A stretch of DNA of 64,000 nt from Kwoniella bestiolae CBS 10118 (lineage: Eukaryota; Basidiomycota; Tremellomycetes; Tremellales; Cryptococcaceae), in the NCBI RefSeq assembly GCF_000512585.2, contig NC_089246.1:1612001-1676000 (forward strand). Reading direction: 5' to 3'. Shown here in pieces: positions 47,801 through 58,529 of this stretch. The position numbers were made by a program, and so were the translations under genes. Each line of letters begins with the position of its first letter. Position 1 is the first letter of the stretch. The notes beneath the pieces were generated by a model that saw nothing but the letters and a program-made list of their open reading frames with translations, had not been told where the DNA came from and did no database searches.

Positions 47801-48498
47801 AATACTATAGAGCATTCGCAAGCATATAAAACCTGTTAGGAACGATGAAGACATTATGAAAAAGATCTCAAAGGACCCACCCTGCGAAGCCACAGATCGT
47901 CAGCTTCCCTTCCTTCTCTCTCAAAGTGATGAGTGGACTCACCAGGTGTAACCCAAGCACCTCCCAGCTCAATCTCCTCAACCTTCCCTCCCTTTTTCTC
48001 CCTAGGCCACCCCGCGATATCCTTTCCACTCCCAACTCGTCTGATAACCCCACCTTCCAACAAAACATCAACCCCCCTCAAAATCTCCGTCCCGCCCTTC
48101 TCTCCCGTCCAGAGCGTTCCATTCTTGAGCCAAACACTCTTCGTCCCTTCTACATATCTATCATTCTTCTCCCGTTTATGACTGGAAGGCTTGAAATGCG
48201 GTGTAGGGCGATTGATGATCTCACATTGTTTTAAGCCCTCTTCGATATATTTGGGTAATGGAGCAGGTGCAGGACGGGGATATGGAAATTCCAGATGTAA
48301 GTTGATCTTGCTGAGTAGGTATAGTAGACCCACTAGAGCGAGTAGGCTGGGTAGTTTAGAGGGGAGAGATCTTTTTTTGTGTTTGGGTTTGTACGATGAT
48401 GGAAGGGGGATATCAGATTCCTCCGAGGATGAGGAGGACGAGGGTTTCTCGATATCCCTATAACGGGCTCGGGGCTTATGGCTGTGATGAGACGACAT
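44881..48498 (-). CDS. Membrane-anchored tandem amidohydrolase (CE9-like)
   Basis: A basic, Ser-rich cytosolic N-terminus ('MSSHHSHKPRARYRDIEKPS') is followed by one membrane segment near residues 50-70 ('PSLLALVGLLYLLSKINLHL'), giving a type II topology. Module 1 is a full amidohydrolase: entry strand 'TSVWLKNGTLWTGEKGG', HxH metal site in 'DTHSHMGVDGAPE' near 47780, then 'GGITTMLVLPGSA', 'VNIHCYETTD', 'AFHHAHETYLVP', 'KSDHPVLDSRYL' and 'TTTPARAVGLDHRIGYLREG'. A second, similar module follows (about 44881-46430): 'VVVVRDGKITCAGDCS' and 'GGAITPGYITVGSYVGILEI', in which the HxH is absent. 'AYRSGVTTAVVSP' and 'AENDIGVIVSPVRSYPGEWD' continue it. Similar long fungal proteins are often labelled carbohydrate esterase family 9; the substrate is unknown. 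ATG 48498 is the first in-frame ATG. Several introns. Confidence 0.85.
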
Positions 48499-48928
48499 GC
48501 TGATCTTCCTGACTTGCTTGTGGGGGAGGGAGGATGATGAGTCAATGAGAGGCAATGATATTGATGATTGGTATACCTTGAATCGCGATAAGCAACTCGC
48601 CCATCTCGAAACTCAATCACGTCAATGCTCGAATAACCGCATGGTCCTTACCGGTCGGACATAGCCGACGTCACCCAAAGGATGGTAATCACATGTGGCA
48701 CGGCAAGCCGTTGGAGAATAGATCGATGAACGGTATTTGATAATTGATAACAATGCATGAAAACTCCATTATACAATAAGTACGACCTATAGACTAAAGA
48801 AAGGTATAACAATGTCCAGATCCACCAATGCAGTATACGAGAATATCAAAAGAAATCTCTCCAGGAGTGGCCCTCCCCTCTACCTCACCCCTTGCTTATG
48901 ATCTGATTTAAACACTAACGGTAATAAA
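48499..48928. other. Intergenic region between tandem leftward genes
   Basis: About 430 bp between the CLASP-like stop and the amidohydrolase start. It must hold the amidohydrolase promoter. No clear TATA or gene. Confidence 0.65.
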
Positions 48929-51900
48929 TCAAGCACTGACATCCCATTCACTCTCCCCCTCATCTCGACTCAGCGTGTTCGCATTAGTATCCCTAACCAT
49001 CAAAGCCCTCCTCTCAGGCGTAGAGGCAAAGCTCATCGCAAGGTTCATACCTTTCTCCGATCCCTCCAGTTTAGCCAATAACGCCGCAGCTTTACCAGAC
49101 GGGGTAGACACGTCCGATCTACTTCCATAAGCAGGTCTGGATTTCGAAGGTGATGGAGAGGTTATATCGCGATTTTCCAAATTCGAGTTGGAGTTGGACT
49201 GGATGGAAAGTGCTTTGAAGGTTACTTTGGGCGATGATTCCATATCCGTGTCTGTCGAGAGGTCGATTCCTTCCGTAGTGTTGGCGTCAGTCGAAGATTT
49301 CGATATTGGTGTAGGGGTATTTCGAGCTACAAAAGGATCCACCCCCTCCCCTTTATCGTCTTTTCCTACAGATGGGTCTATTAACGCAAACACCGGTGGA
49401 GCAGGCAGTGGTAAACCTTCTACATCGTCCGAATCGGCCGTAGTCAATAGCGGAGAAAGTGGTTTGGAAGCCATCAACCGAATTGGAGATTTAGGCGACG
49501 AGACGATCGAATCCATCCTGACCCTAGCTCGAACCTCCACTTTCAACGGAGAAGGTTTCGACGAGGTGTTCCTACTGACCGAGCTGATTACCGATACCGC
49601 GCCGCTAAGTGGACTATGGGGTAAAGGTACCTCATGAGGACTTGGCGGAAGAGGTAGATCAGAAGGTTTGAAAGGCGATTCGGGTAATTTGATCATTTCA
49701 GGTTTGACCTTCGCTCTGACTGACGTGACGGACGATGTGGAGGCTTTCAGACTTGCTGTTCCTGAGGTTGTACCTCGGGTAGGTCTGAAGGACGGCAAAG
49801 GTGCTTTACGCACTACTTTCTCTTTCTTCGCTGGTGGGAGAGTCACGTGGGACGTTATGACTGGTTTCTTCGGTCCGCTCACCACCCGGGTAGGTGCCCG
49901 AGCAGCTGGAGGAAGAGGTGGCTTGGTGGTGATCTTCGGTTCCGGCTTGGGAGCGATTTGAGCGGAAACCACACGAGCTCTTGCGGAAGGTGCTGTAAAT
50001 GGTTTAGAGGAAGTCGATCCGTTCAGAGCATGTGGCTTGGCAGTAGGAGGAGCAGATGGGCCAGGTGCTTTAGCGGTAGTTGATGTTGCCACGGACGGTT
50101 TAGACACGGCAGTGGTAGCAGGAGCAGGTTTCGATATCGCTGCAGCTCGGGCAGCCGAAGCAGCAGTGGGAGCAGTAAGACTGGTAGGCTTGAATGGTTT
50201 TCGAACGACGGGAGCACTGACTGCTCGAGAGGTGACAGTACGGGCAGATGGCACAGGTGGTTTTCGAATAATGTTCGCCGCGACCTTGGATTTAGTCGGT
50301 GCAGGTGCAGGTTCCGGTTTGACTGTCTCTGACGCTGATTTGGCGGGAGCAGCGGACTTCTTATTCGTCGCTTTAGCAGTGACGGAAGCAGGTCGGATAT
50401 CTTCGGCCGGATGAGAGACCTCCGGCACAGCTTCTGTGTCGACTTGCTCGGCCACCCTCATAGCATCTACCTCTTTTTCCGCTGGCACAGTGAGTACCTC
50501 TGTGCTGCCTTCCTGCTCTTGAAGTTTGTTCTTGTCAATTCCTCGCACTTCATTATCTTCTTCCTCTTCCCGTTGAGCATAATCGTCTTCTGCCGGGTGT
50601 ACATCTTCGTTGACCACCACCTCTTTCGTATCTTCTTCTTCCGCTTCCGGTTGCAATTCCACCACCGCTTTAACGGGAGAATCAGGCAACTCGATCTTCC
50701 TAGCAACCTCCACGGTCCTCTTCTCCTCTTCTTCGTTGCTTTGCCGAAGCGGTGAAGCAGGATACACATCCTCCTTCATATCTATTATATCGCTCTCGTT
50801 GTTATCCGCTTTGACATCTCCAGAAGTCGATCTGATAAGTATGGGCATAAGGGGTGAATCCATCGAAACCACCTGAGTCGGTATGGGAGAAGCGAATGCT
50901 TGAGGTTTCGTCGCTTCCTCTTGTTCTACATCTCTCTGTCCGATCAGATCCCTTCCAGGTGTTTTTGTGAAATAGCCATCCTCCGTTATGGTAACAGGAG
51001 CAGTGACGACTCTCCTGTGAGCCTGACCCAACGCATTGCCTCTGCGACCCAATCCGCCATTCACATTCCTCTGTGGTCTACTCAATACCGTAGCTCCACT
51101 AGGAGTCGTAAATGGATGATCACCCAATTCCATGCCTCCTTCTTCTTCTGACGGTATCACTCGCAAAATTCTTGCGGGGGGAGCGAACCTCCTGGGTGGT
51201 TGGGGCACATCGAAGATCTCCGGCGGTGCGGTGTGGGAAGTATGTAAGGCGGGTCTAGAAGGTTTGGACAAGGGATTGTACCTGTTCTCTTCGGTTGTAG
51301 GGAATATAGATGATGATGAGGATGGTAGAACATTGTGAGATACTGATCGACTGTGATGACTTAACGTAGGTGGAACTGCAAATTCGTTCTGGTGTCTAGC
51401 CGAGTTGGAGGCTGATCGGGATAGAGTAGGGTTGGATATGGGAAGATCTGATACTGTTTCTGTTTCATATGCAGGAGGCATCGCTTCAGGCTCTTTTCTA
51501 GGTGATCTTCTTCGAGATGGTCCAGCTTCAACTGCTGGAGCGGGCGCATGATGTGCGATCGGTCGCATAGGACGAGAAGCCAGAGCGTTGATGCGATGAT
51601 GTTGTGGTCGGGACGGAGCTGCATGAGCATTCGTAGACGCGTGAGAGGATTCGGATGAAGTGGCTGAGATAGGTTGGATAGCTGGAGGAGCAGCGCGAGG
51701 TACTGGTTTTGATTTCGGTTTCGATGGTCCTGCTCCGTTCACTGCGGGTATCTCGAGGTATCTTCGAATCGTCGGTGTGAGTGGGGCAGAGAAGCTGAAA
51801 AAGGTATCTTGTCAGCTGGAAATCGACTTCTAGCACGATAGCTGTTGTACTTACTCATCAATCCTTTCTGGCCAAACGTCCATAAACATAGCCCAAACTC

Positions 51901-52703
51901 TTCTTCCCGTCTGTCTAACTTCCGGGTCCTTGTCGATCGCCATTTTCTTCACACTTTCCTCCAATAGCCCCAGATACTTCTCAGTCCATATCTCCACCGA
52001 CCACTCTTTGACCGCCTTTTCCACTCCTGTTGCACTTCCTCTTCTACACGTTGTAGCGTTATCGTTCAACCCCCTTCGCAATTCCGGTAAGATTGTAATT
52101 ATCTGACAGTGAGTGATGATGGTCAAAAGGCATTTTTCTGCTCTCTTCAGGAACACTTTATTCGGTCTTCCTAGAAGTTGGATCAGAGGTTCCAAATATA
52201 GGTTAACAAGGGGTTTGAGGTTGGTTGATAATCTCGGTGCGAAGGTTTGCAGGAGATCGGTTGATACTCCAGATAACCGTCCTCGATCAGAGAGCATCTA
52301 TAGATGTTTCATCGACAGCTTCATCAGCCACTCCTGTTTGAGGTAGGAGATTGCCAAGGTTTCAGCTGATCACTTACGCATTTGACCAGCTTTTTTCCCA
52401 CCCCACTCCTTCCTACTCCCTCAAGGTACAGCTCGGTATGTTTATATCCCCCACCTCGTGTGACAGCTGAGAATCTTATTATCGCCCTTTCAAACTTCTC
52501 CCACGTATCTTCCTTCTCCTCTGGTTCCAATGCCCATGCCAAGGTGTCTAGCTCTTCTCTCAAGTGTTGAGGCGTTGGGCACTGTCCAAGCGACATCGAT
52601 CAGTGAACAGAACCATGACGCAAACATGACGAATCACAGATTGACAAGAATTGAGGGTTCAGCTTACAGGTATTTTCGCATCTGCTGCCAGTGCAGGAGC
52701 CAT
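48929..52703 (-). CDS. CLASP/Stu1-like microtubule-associated protein
   Basis: Four exons (52668-52703, 52378-52581, 51855-52297, 48929-51794) give 1,182 residues. The N-terminal 230 residues form a helical CLASP_N/TOG-like domain: 'KEDTWEKFERAIIRFSAVTR' is the family hallmark, then 'LSTNLKPLVNLYLEPLIQLL', 'KRAEKCLLTIITHCQIITIL' and 'DKDPEVRQTGRRVWAMFMDV'. The remaining 950 residues, almost all one exon, are basic, Pro/Ser/Ala/Lys-rich and disordered. They contain many SP/TP sites ('PLPPSPHEVPLPHSPLSG', 'SPKSPIR'), suggesting Cdk-type phosphorylation, and one acidic patch (near 50500-50800). CLASPs promote microtubule rescue at spindles and the cortex. I see no second TOG or C-terminal helical domain. 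It ends 'GESEWDVSA'. Confidence 0.82.
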
Positions 52704-53099
52704 CTTGTCGCTTGTCCTTCTATCAGTTGTCGGCGATGCTGGCCAAGATGATAGTATGAGGAGTGAAGAGATGGTAAAGTATGGCCAGTGAGTGATGATA
52801 TGATGAATATGAGCAGAGATTGAGAGAAAGTCAATCGCGTCTCTGTCTGTTGATGTGTTTGTTGACACCCAACTTCAAATCGAGCAACGGAACCAAATGA
52901 CCACGTGACTCGAAGATGTTGATGTTGAAAGAGAAGAGAGAGGTCGAATATCCAGCATGCTTGTTTTGGGTCCTTGATCATAAAGTAGAACATTATAACG
53001 CATACAATACAAAGCCAACAGCTGCACCCAAGCTCCAGAACGTAGACTCATCAGAGTGAGGCTTTCAAGAGGATCCGGGAGGAACGGCAAGGAATCAGC
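52704..53099. promoter_or_regulatory. Divergent promoter region, CLASP-like / DBR1
   Basis: About 400 bp between the two start codons. Open frames here have no recognisable content, and no convincing TATA was seen. Confidence 0.6.
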
Positions 53100-55077
53100 A
53101 TGAGAGTGAGTGAAGGCTCGCTCACCTCCCTCATCCCTGTTTTCCGCTGACCATCAACCTCTCCTGCTGTAGATCGCAGTCCAAGGCTGCTCCCACGGCA
53201 GTCTAACAGCAATCTACGACACAGTACAACAATACACCGCCCATACTTCCAAACCCATCGATCTCCTACTTCTATGCGGTGATTTTCAAGCTTTAAGATC
53301 AACGAGTGATTTCGCTTCTCTAGCTGTGCCAGCGAAATATCACTCTTTAGGAACGTTCCATGAATACTATTCTGGGATCAAGAAGGCACCCGTATTGACG
53401 ATAGTCATAGGGGGGAATCATGAGGCATCTAACTATATGTGGGAGCTGTATCATGGTGGATGGTTGGCGGAGAATATCTATTATCTTGGTGCGGCTGGGA
53501 GTGTGCATGTGGATGGACTGAGGATAGTAGGTGCTAGTGGGATTTACAAGGATCACGATTATAGGAAAGGTGAGTTGGATCTTTTCCCATTCTCTTCCCT
53601 TCCTCCAACTTCATGTAATGTGTAACATCCTTAACGCTGACTTGTACGATAGGTCATTTCGAAAAAGTCCCATACAATAACTCGACGCTGAGGAGTGTAT
53701 ATCACATAAGGGAATATGACGTGATGAAGCTCATGCAGGTGAGCTGCCTCAATCATTTTAACCATCACCAATGTGAATGGAAAAGATGACATCGTCATAG
53801 CTATCACACTCGGATGATACGATATTCTTATCTCACGATTGGCCAATATCAATAGCCAGACACGGAGACACCGGTGCCCTGCTGCGGCGAAAGCCTTTCT
53901 TCAGAGATGAGGTGGGTCATGTCGATCGAAAACGATATGCTGTAGACTGATTGACCGACGTGGAAATACTGCAGATCAACAAAAACACTCTAGGCTCACC
54001 ACCCCTTTTTACCCTTCTCAACCATATCCAGCCTTCCTACTGGTTTTCCGCACACCTTCACGTAAAGTTCGCAGCATTGTACGATCACACCTCTTCAACC
54101 GCTCAAGAGATAAACAGGTTAGAGGAATCTCTACCTCCTGTACATACAGCAAGTAATGATGAGGTGATAGAGAAGAACCCGGATGAAATTGCTATAGATG
54201 ACGAAGACGATTTCGATACTCCCGAAGGGATACCGCCAAATACCAATGGTGTTGTGGAATCATCAGGGAACCCAGATGAAATAAACATAGAAGATGATGA
54301 ATTCGATGATCCACCTACTACTTCTGCGCTACCTCAGATACCGTCAAACCCTTCAGCGGTGGAGAAGGATGTGGAAGTGGATGAAAGTGTTGATTTGGTT
54401 GAAAAAGCTAAAGCCGGTGGAGAGGAGGATGGAATAACAGAAATTATCGGTGCTCCCGTCGAAAAAGTCGAAGAAGCTCTAAAATCTGCTGGACAAGAAG
54501 CGGAAGCGACATTGAAGCAGGAAGGGAGAAGGACAAAATTCTTGGCTTTGGATAAATGTGGACCTGGGAAAGATTTCATCCAGGTAAGTTGAGATCCGCC
54601 CGTACGCCACTCGCGATGCTGCATCGTGAGCTGACCTCTGACTAGTTCTTCGAGATTCCCACTCCCTCTTCATCGACATCTGACCAACCCCCTCGCCTCA
54701 CATACGATCCCCAATGGCTCGCGATCTCCAGAGCATTCCACCCCTACCTATCCACCTCCATTCAACAGACAGCTCTTCCCCGTCCCGACATTTTGAAACA
54801 GCTTGTATCGGATGAGCTGACACGTATAAAAGAAGAAGGCCTACTGGTGCCTTCTGAGAACGTAAATGCGGACGGGACGGTCGATTTAGTCTGGGCGAAA
54901 GGTCCAATCGAAGTTGAACGAGTCCAGAAGTTCTGGCCGACCGCTCCGTCCCAGAGCCAACTTCCTCCAGGAGGAGATGGAGGTGCCGGCGCAGATCAAT
55001 GGTATACTAATCCGCAGACTGAGGCTTTTTGTGGGTTATTGGGAGTACAGAATAAGGTCAATCCTGCTCCGGCGTAG
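53100..55077 (+). CDS. DBR1: RNA lariat debranching enzyme
   Basis: Cuts the 2'-5' bond of intron lariats after splicing, in the nucleus. The coding start is a 6-nt exon, ATG AGA (53100-53105), spliced to 53173, giving 'MRIAVQGCSHGSL' in line with the family's 'MRVAV.GC.HG'. Metal ligands of the metallophosphoesterase core are all visible: GCSHG (Cys, His), 'LLCGDFQALR' (Asp), 'GGNHEASNYMWEL' (Asn, His), 'LSHDWP' (His) and 'WFSAHLHVKFAA' (two His). 'NTLGSPPLFTLLNHIQPSYW' precedes the last motif. A long acidic insert (54110-54500) with two NPDEI repeats separates it from 'TKFLALDKCGPGKDF', the start of the C-terminal domain. That domain ends 'GGAGADQWYTNPQTEAFCGL...' at 55077. Confidence 0.95.
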
Positions 55078-55456
55078 TATCGCTGCGTGAGGAACTCGAT
55101 CAGCGGGGTGGGCGCTAGGTTGAATACGTGGAAGGTTGATTGTATGTATGTACAGTAACATATCATTTGGTCGGACCAATCATTGCAATATCTGTGGCAA
55201 GGATATCGATGAATTCACATGGATATCTACTAACCCATATCTTGCATATCCTTATCCTCATAGTGCCATTTCTTACGATCCTATCAACGGGTTCACAAAC
55301 GTACTCATCAGTCTGTATCCCTCAGCAGATGTCAAAAAAAACACTCACCATCCGTCTAAAGGCGCACCTGGATGTCCAGCCCCAGAATGGATCTCTCGTG
55401 AAATTAGGTCGGAGAGGTTCGTTCTGCATGTCAAGATCAGCGTCTGTCTTCCTTTC
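55078..55456. other. Intergenic region between convergent DBR1 and membrane-protein genes
   Basis: About 380 bp of 3'-flanking sequence; no gene recognised. Confidence 0.7.
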
Positions 55457-58400
55457 CTATCTCAGTGAGCCTAGTTGTATAACCCGACCTACGGGGTATA
55501 CACAGAGCGCAGCGCCAATAATGGAAGCGTAACATATGATCTTTGTGAATATTATACCGGCACTGATATCGTAGAGCAAAGCAAACGTCAGCGAAGAATG
55601 TATCGAGCGTCTCGGATGGATCCTGGATTCTGTACTCACTCGTTATGGAAGTAAAATCCTTGTTGAAGATTTGCCAAGGCGACGCTACCACATTTAGAAT
55701 GTTTTCGCACACATGAGCTCGGCCAATCAACATACCTGGGAAAGAAGGAATAGGGTATGAACTGACAATGCTGTGGTTATTCCCAAACTCATGGACGTCA
55801 TCCGTGGACCAATGAGCGTGATAGGTGCGAAACCGATGTGCATGCCGTACCACCTGGCCAAACAAACCGGGTCAGCGAACAAAAAGTCAGTCAATCTGTT
55901 CTTGGGAAGCTCACATGTTATTGGAAACGGCTACTCCGAAGATCGCCGCGCACATTCCAAGGATGAAGGTGTTCCATACGCCTACCCAGACGTACATCGC
56001 TATGACTATGGTTCCGTTGTTGAACGAACATGGGAAGAGAGCGAAGTCAGCTTCGCCCTCTTGATGACCCTGGCATGACGCGGGAAGCCTTATATGCTGC
56101 GTGACGTTCTGTTTTCTGTTTTCAAACAGAAATGCTGGTCGGACTCACCTCCCGAGTACGCGTTCCCTCCCGGAAGGATGAAGATAGGTACCGAGCTCCC
56201 CTTGTAATACTGACAGGTATCGTTTGAAGGCCCGCCATTGATCTTCCATTGGTCGGCTGCGTCCTTGTATTCCTCGAGATATTGATAGAAACTTCCCGCC
56301 GACAGGTCGCTACACCCAGTACCCATTCGACATCTCAGTTTTTCTCTTCAGGTAATGACAGTAGATGGACGAACTTGGTGAATGACAGTGAAAGCGATGC
56401 ACTTACAAGCAACATAACCCGAACCTCAAGGCGAAAAGACCAAGCGCACAGAGCATATAATATCCTCTCCTGACGTCAAACCACCACCATCCGAATGATT
56501 TGGTACGTGGTTTCCAATCCGCTGAATGAAAAACAGAGTTTTTCAAAAAGTCAGTTGCCTTCGCAAAGCACTTCAGTTCCGCAGATGGAATATCGGTCTC
56601 ACCAATTCCAAAATACGCTTTATCCCTGTCCAAAGCTTTGATCATCTCTTTCTCGAGCTTCTCATCAGGTGGATCATCAGGGTCGATGGGCGGTACGTGA
56701 ACCCTCTTCATCTCGTCGAGTTCAGTCTTGAAGTTGCCGGGCATCTTCTTGGGACCGCCGTGGATGACTCTGCGAGCAGAGACAGTGTGTTAGATATCTT
56801 ACTTTCTTTCGATATCAGAATTACAAGTAGTATCTCCCTGACGTCTGTAGGTGGTCTATCGACCATACAGGGACGCTGGACATACTCTTATAAAAACGAC
56901 GACACAAACAAACACTCACACCCTGCTCATCCTCCCTCGCCGATTCTCTAATTCCTCCGGACTCGGCTGCCAAACCTTCTGTAATCTCCCATCATCCCAC
57001 TTTGCATTCCTTTTCTTCAGGCCCTCAACCTGAGCCTTGATATCTTCTCTTGATCTTCTCTCGAGGGGGAAATTCCAATCACCCACTTTAGATTGTAGAT
57101 ACTCGGTCCAAAAGTATCTCTCGTGTCTACCTGGCTGAATGAAGTTCATTCTATAATAGTCGTCCATCCATTCGCTATCTGTCCAGAACCGCAGGGGTTT
57201 TCTGCCAACCCGATAATCTAGGTGTTTGAAGCCTGAGGTGGAGCATCCGACGGATGCGACGAGCGTGCGGAGGACGTTGTACAGCCCGAAGATGACGATT
57301 ACCACTAGGACTAGGTACCGGATCTGGACGGTTCTGCCATGTACCATCATAATTATGCCGAGGTCAGCTTACTGCTCCTGTCTTCCCCTTAATAATTTCC
57401 GAGAGGGAAGGGCATAGCAGCTGTTCAGAGATATTCTTGATGGTTTCTCGCCTGGGGCATACACTCACTCGGGATAATCCCAATTGGGACTGGTACTTAA
57501 CGTTGCAGCTGCCAAGCTACAGTCCCCAGGGATCAGCCACTATCCTACGCAGCTTCAAGAGTCGTCAAGCTACTCACAACATTATCGTGTACCCGTTTCC
57601 AGCTCTATGCCACTGAGGTGCGAAACACCCAAATCTGACATTCAGAAGCTCGTCGCCGAATAAGCAGATACAAAGAATTACTAGAGTGAAAAATCAGCAT
57701 TTAGTCTGGATCGACAGAGTCGGCTCTGTCCTTGTCACTCACATATGAAGATATGATACATTGTATACCAGGCTATTGGGTTATACACAATCAGCAACTC
57801 TGGTTCGGATTAGATGGTGAGAGAGAACTGACCAAGTGGTTCCTTGCCATTTGCCCAATTTGCGATCCCACTTCCCACACCATAAGCGCAATCGGGATCC
57901 GTACGCAGTCTTTCCGCGGGGTCATAATTAGGCAGAGGGTAAGTCTGACTATAATCGACCACCTAAACCATCCCAAAATCAACATCTCCTCGATGTACAG
58001 TACTGTGACGCGAGTCGTAGGGTGGACTCACCAGAGGATCATTCAAATCATGAACCATCATCCTAACCTGCATATACCCAACCACCAACGCGGTCGTACA
58101 TCCACCAACCTGGAGACCCTGTTTTAGGATCATCTTGTAAAATTCTATAAAATAATTGAACATCTCCCATGTCCTCCTATGCAAACCTGGTCCTTTACCC
58201 AGGGGGACAAACAGGGTATAGAGAGGAAACTCTTTCTCTTCCCCGAACCACTCGTATTTCGAATATCGTCTCTTACCTGTCGTCTTATCGCGGCGTTTCG
58301 TCTTGGGATCAGGTAATGACGTTGAAGGGAGCAACGGTCTGGTAGCTCGTATAAATAGGTAGAATGGGGATAGGACCAAGGCTAAGGTAAGGAGGAGGAC

Positions 58401-58529
58401 GAACAGGGGGATGATATACAGGTAATAGATTAGTCTGTGGAATGGGGATGTACGTGCCCACATCCTCTGAGATGGGGTTCGATCGTTCTTGTCGATGTAA
58501 TAATGGTCGTCGACATATTCGGAGCCCAT
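55457..58529 (-). CDS. Multi-pass membrane protein of unknown function
   Basis: Starts 'MGSEYVDDHYYIDKNDRTPS' at 58529. About eight hydrophobic segments are spread over many exons: 'LIYYLYIIPLFVLLLTLALV', 'GGCTTALVVGYMQV', one near 57650-57760, 'YLVLVVIVIFGLYNVL', 'GYYMLCALGLFALRFGLCC', 'TIVIAMYVWVGVWNTFILGM', 'MHIGFAPITLIGP' and a final 'IIFTKIICYASIIGAALCVY'. Soluble loops are aromatic and charged ('DSEWMDDYYRMNFIQPGRHE', 'RSFGWWWFDVRRGYY'-like). One loop carries 'NDTCQYYKG' with a possible N-glycosylation site. The C-terminus was resolved by splicing 'YFHN' to 'DAGIIFTKII' across an intron, ending at TAG 55457-55459. I recognise no family; it could be a transporter, channel or scaffold. 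Some exon joins are approximate. Confidence 0.78.

Noticed and set aside
49188..50414. Several plus-strand frames of 97-149 codons opposite the CLASP tail
   Set aside because: Antisense shadows of a Ser/Pro/Ala-rich exon; no splice pattern or start context.
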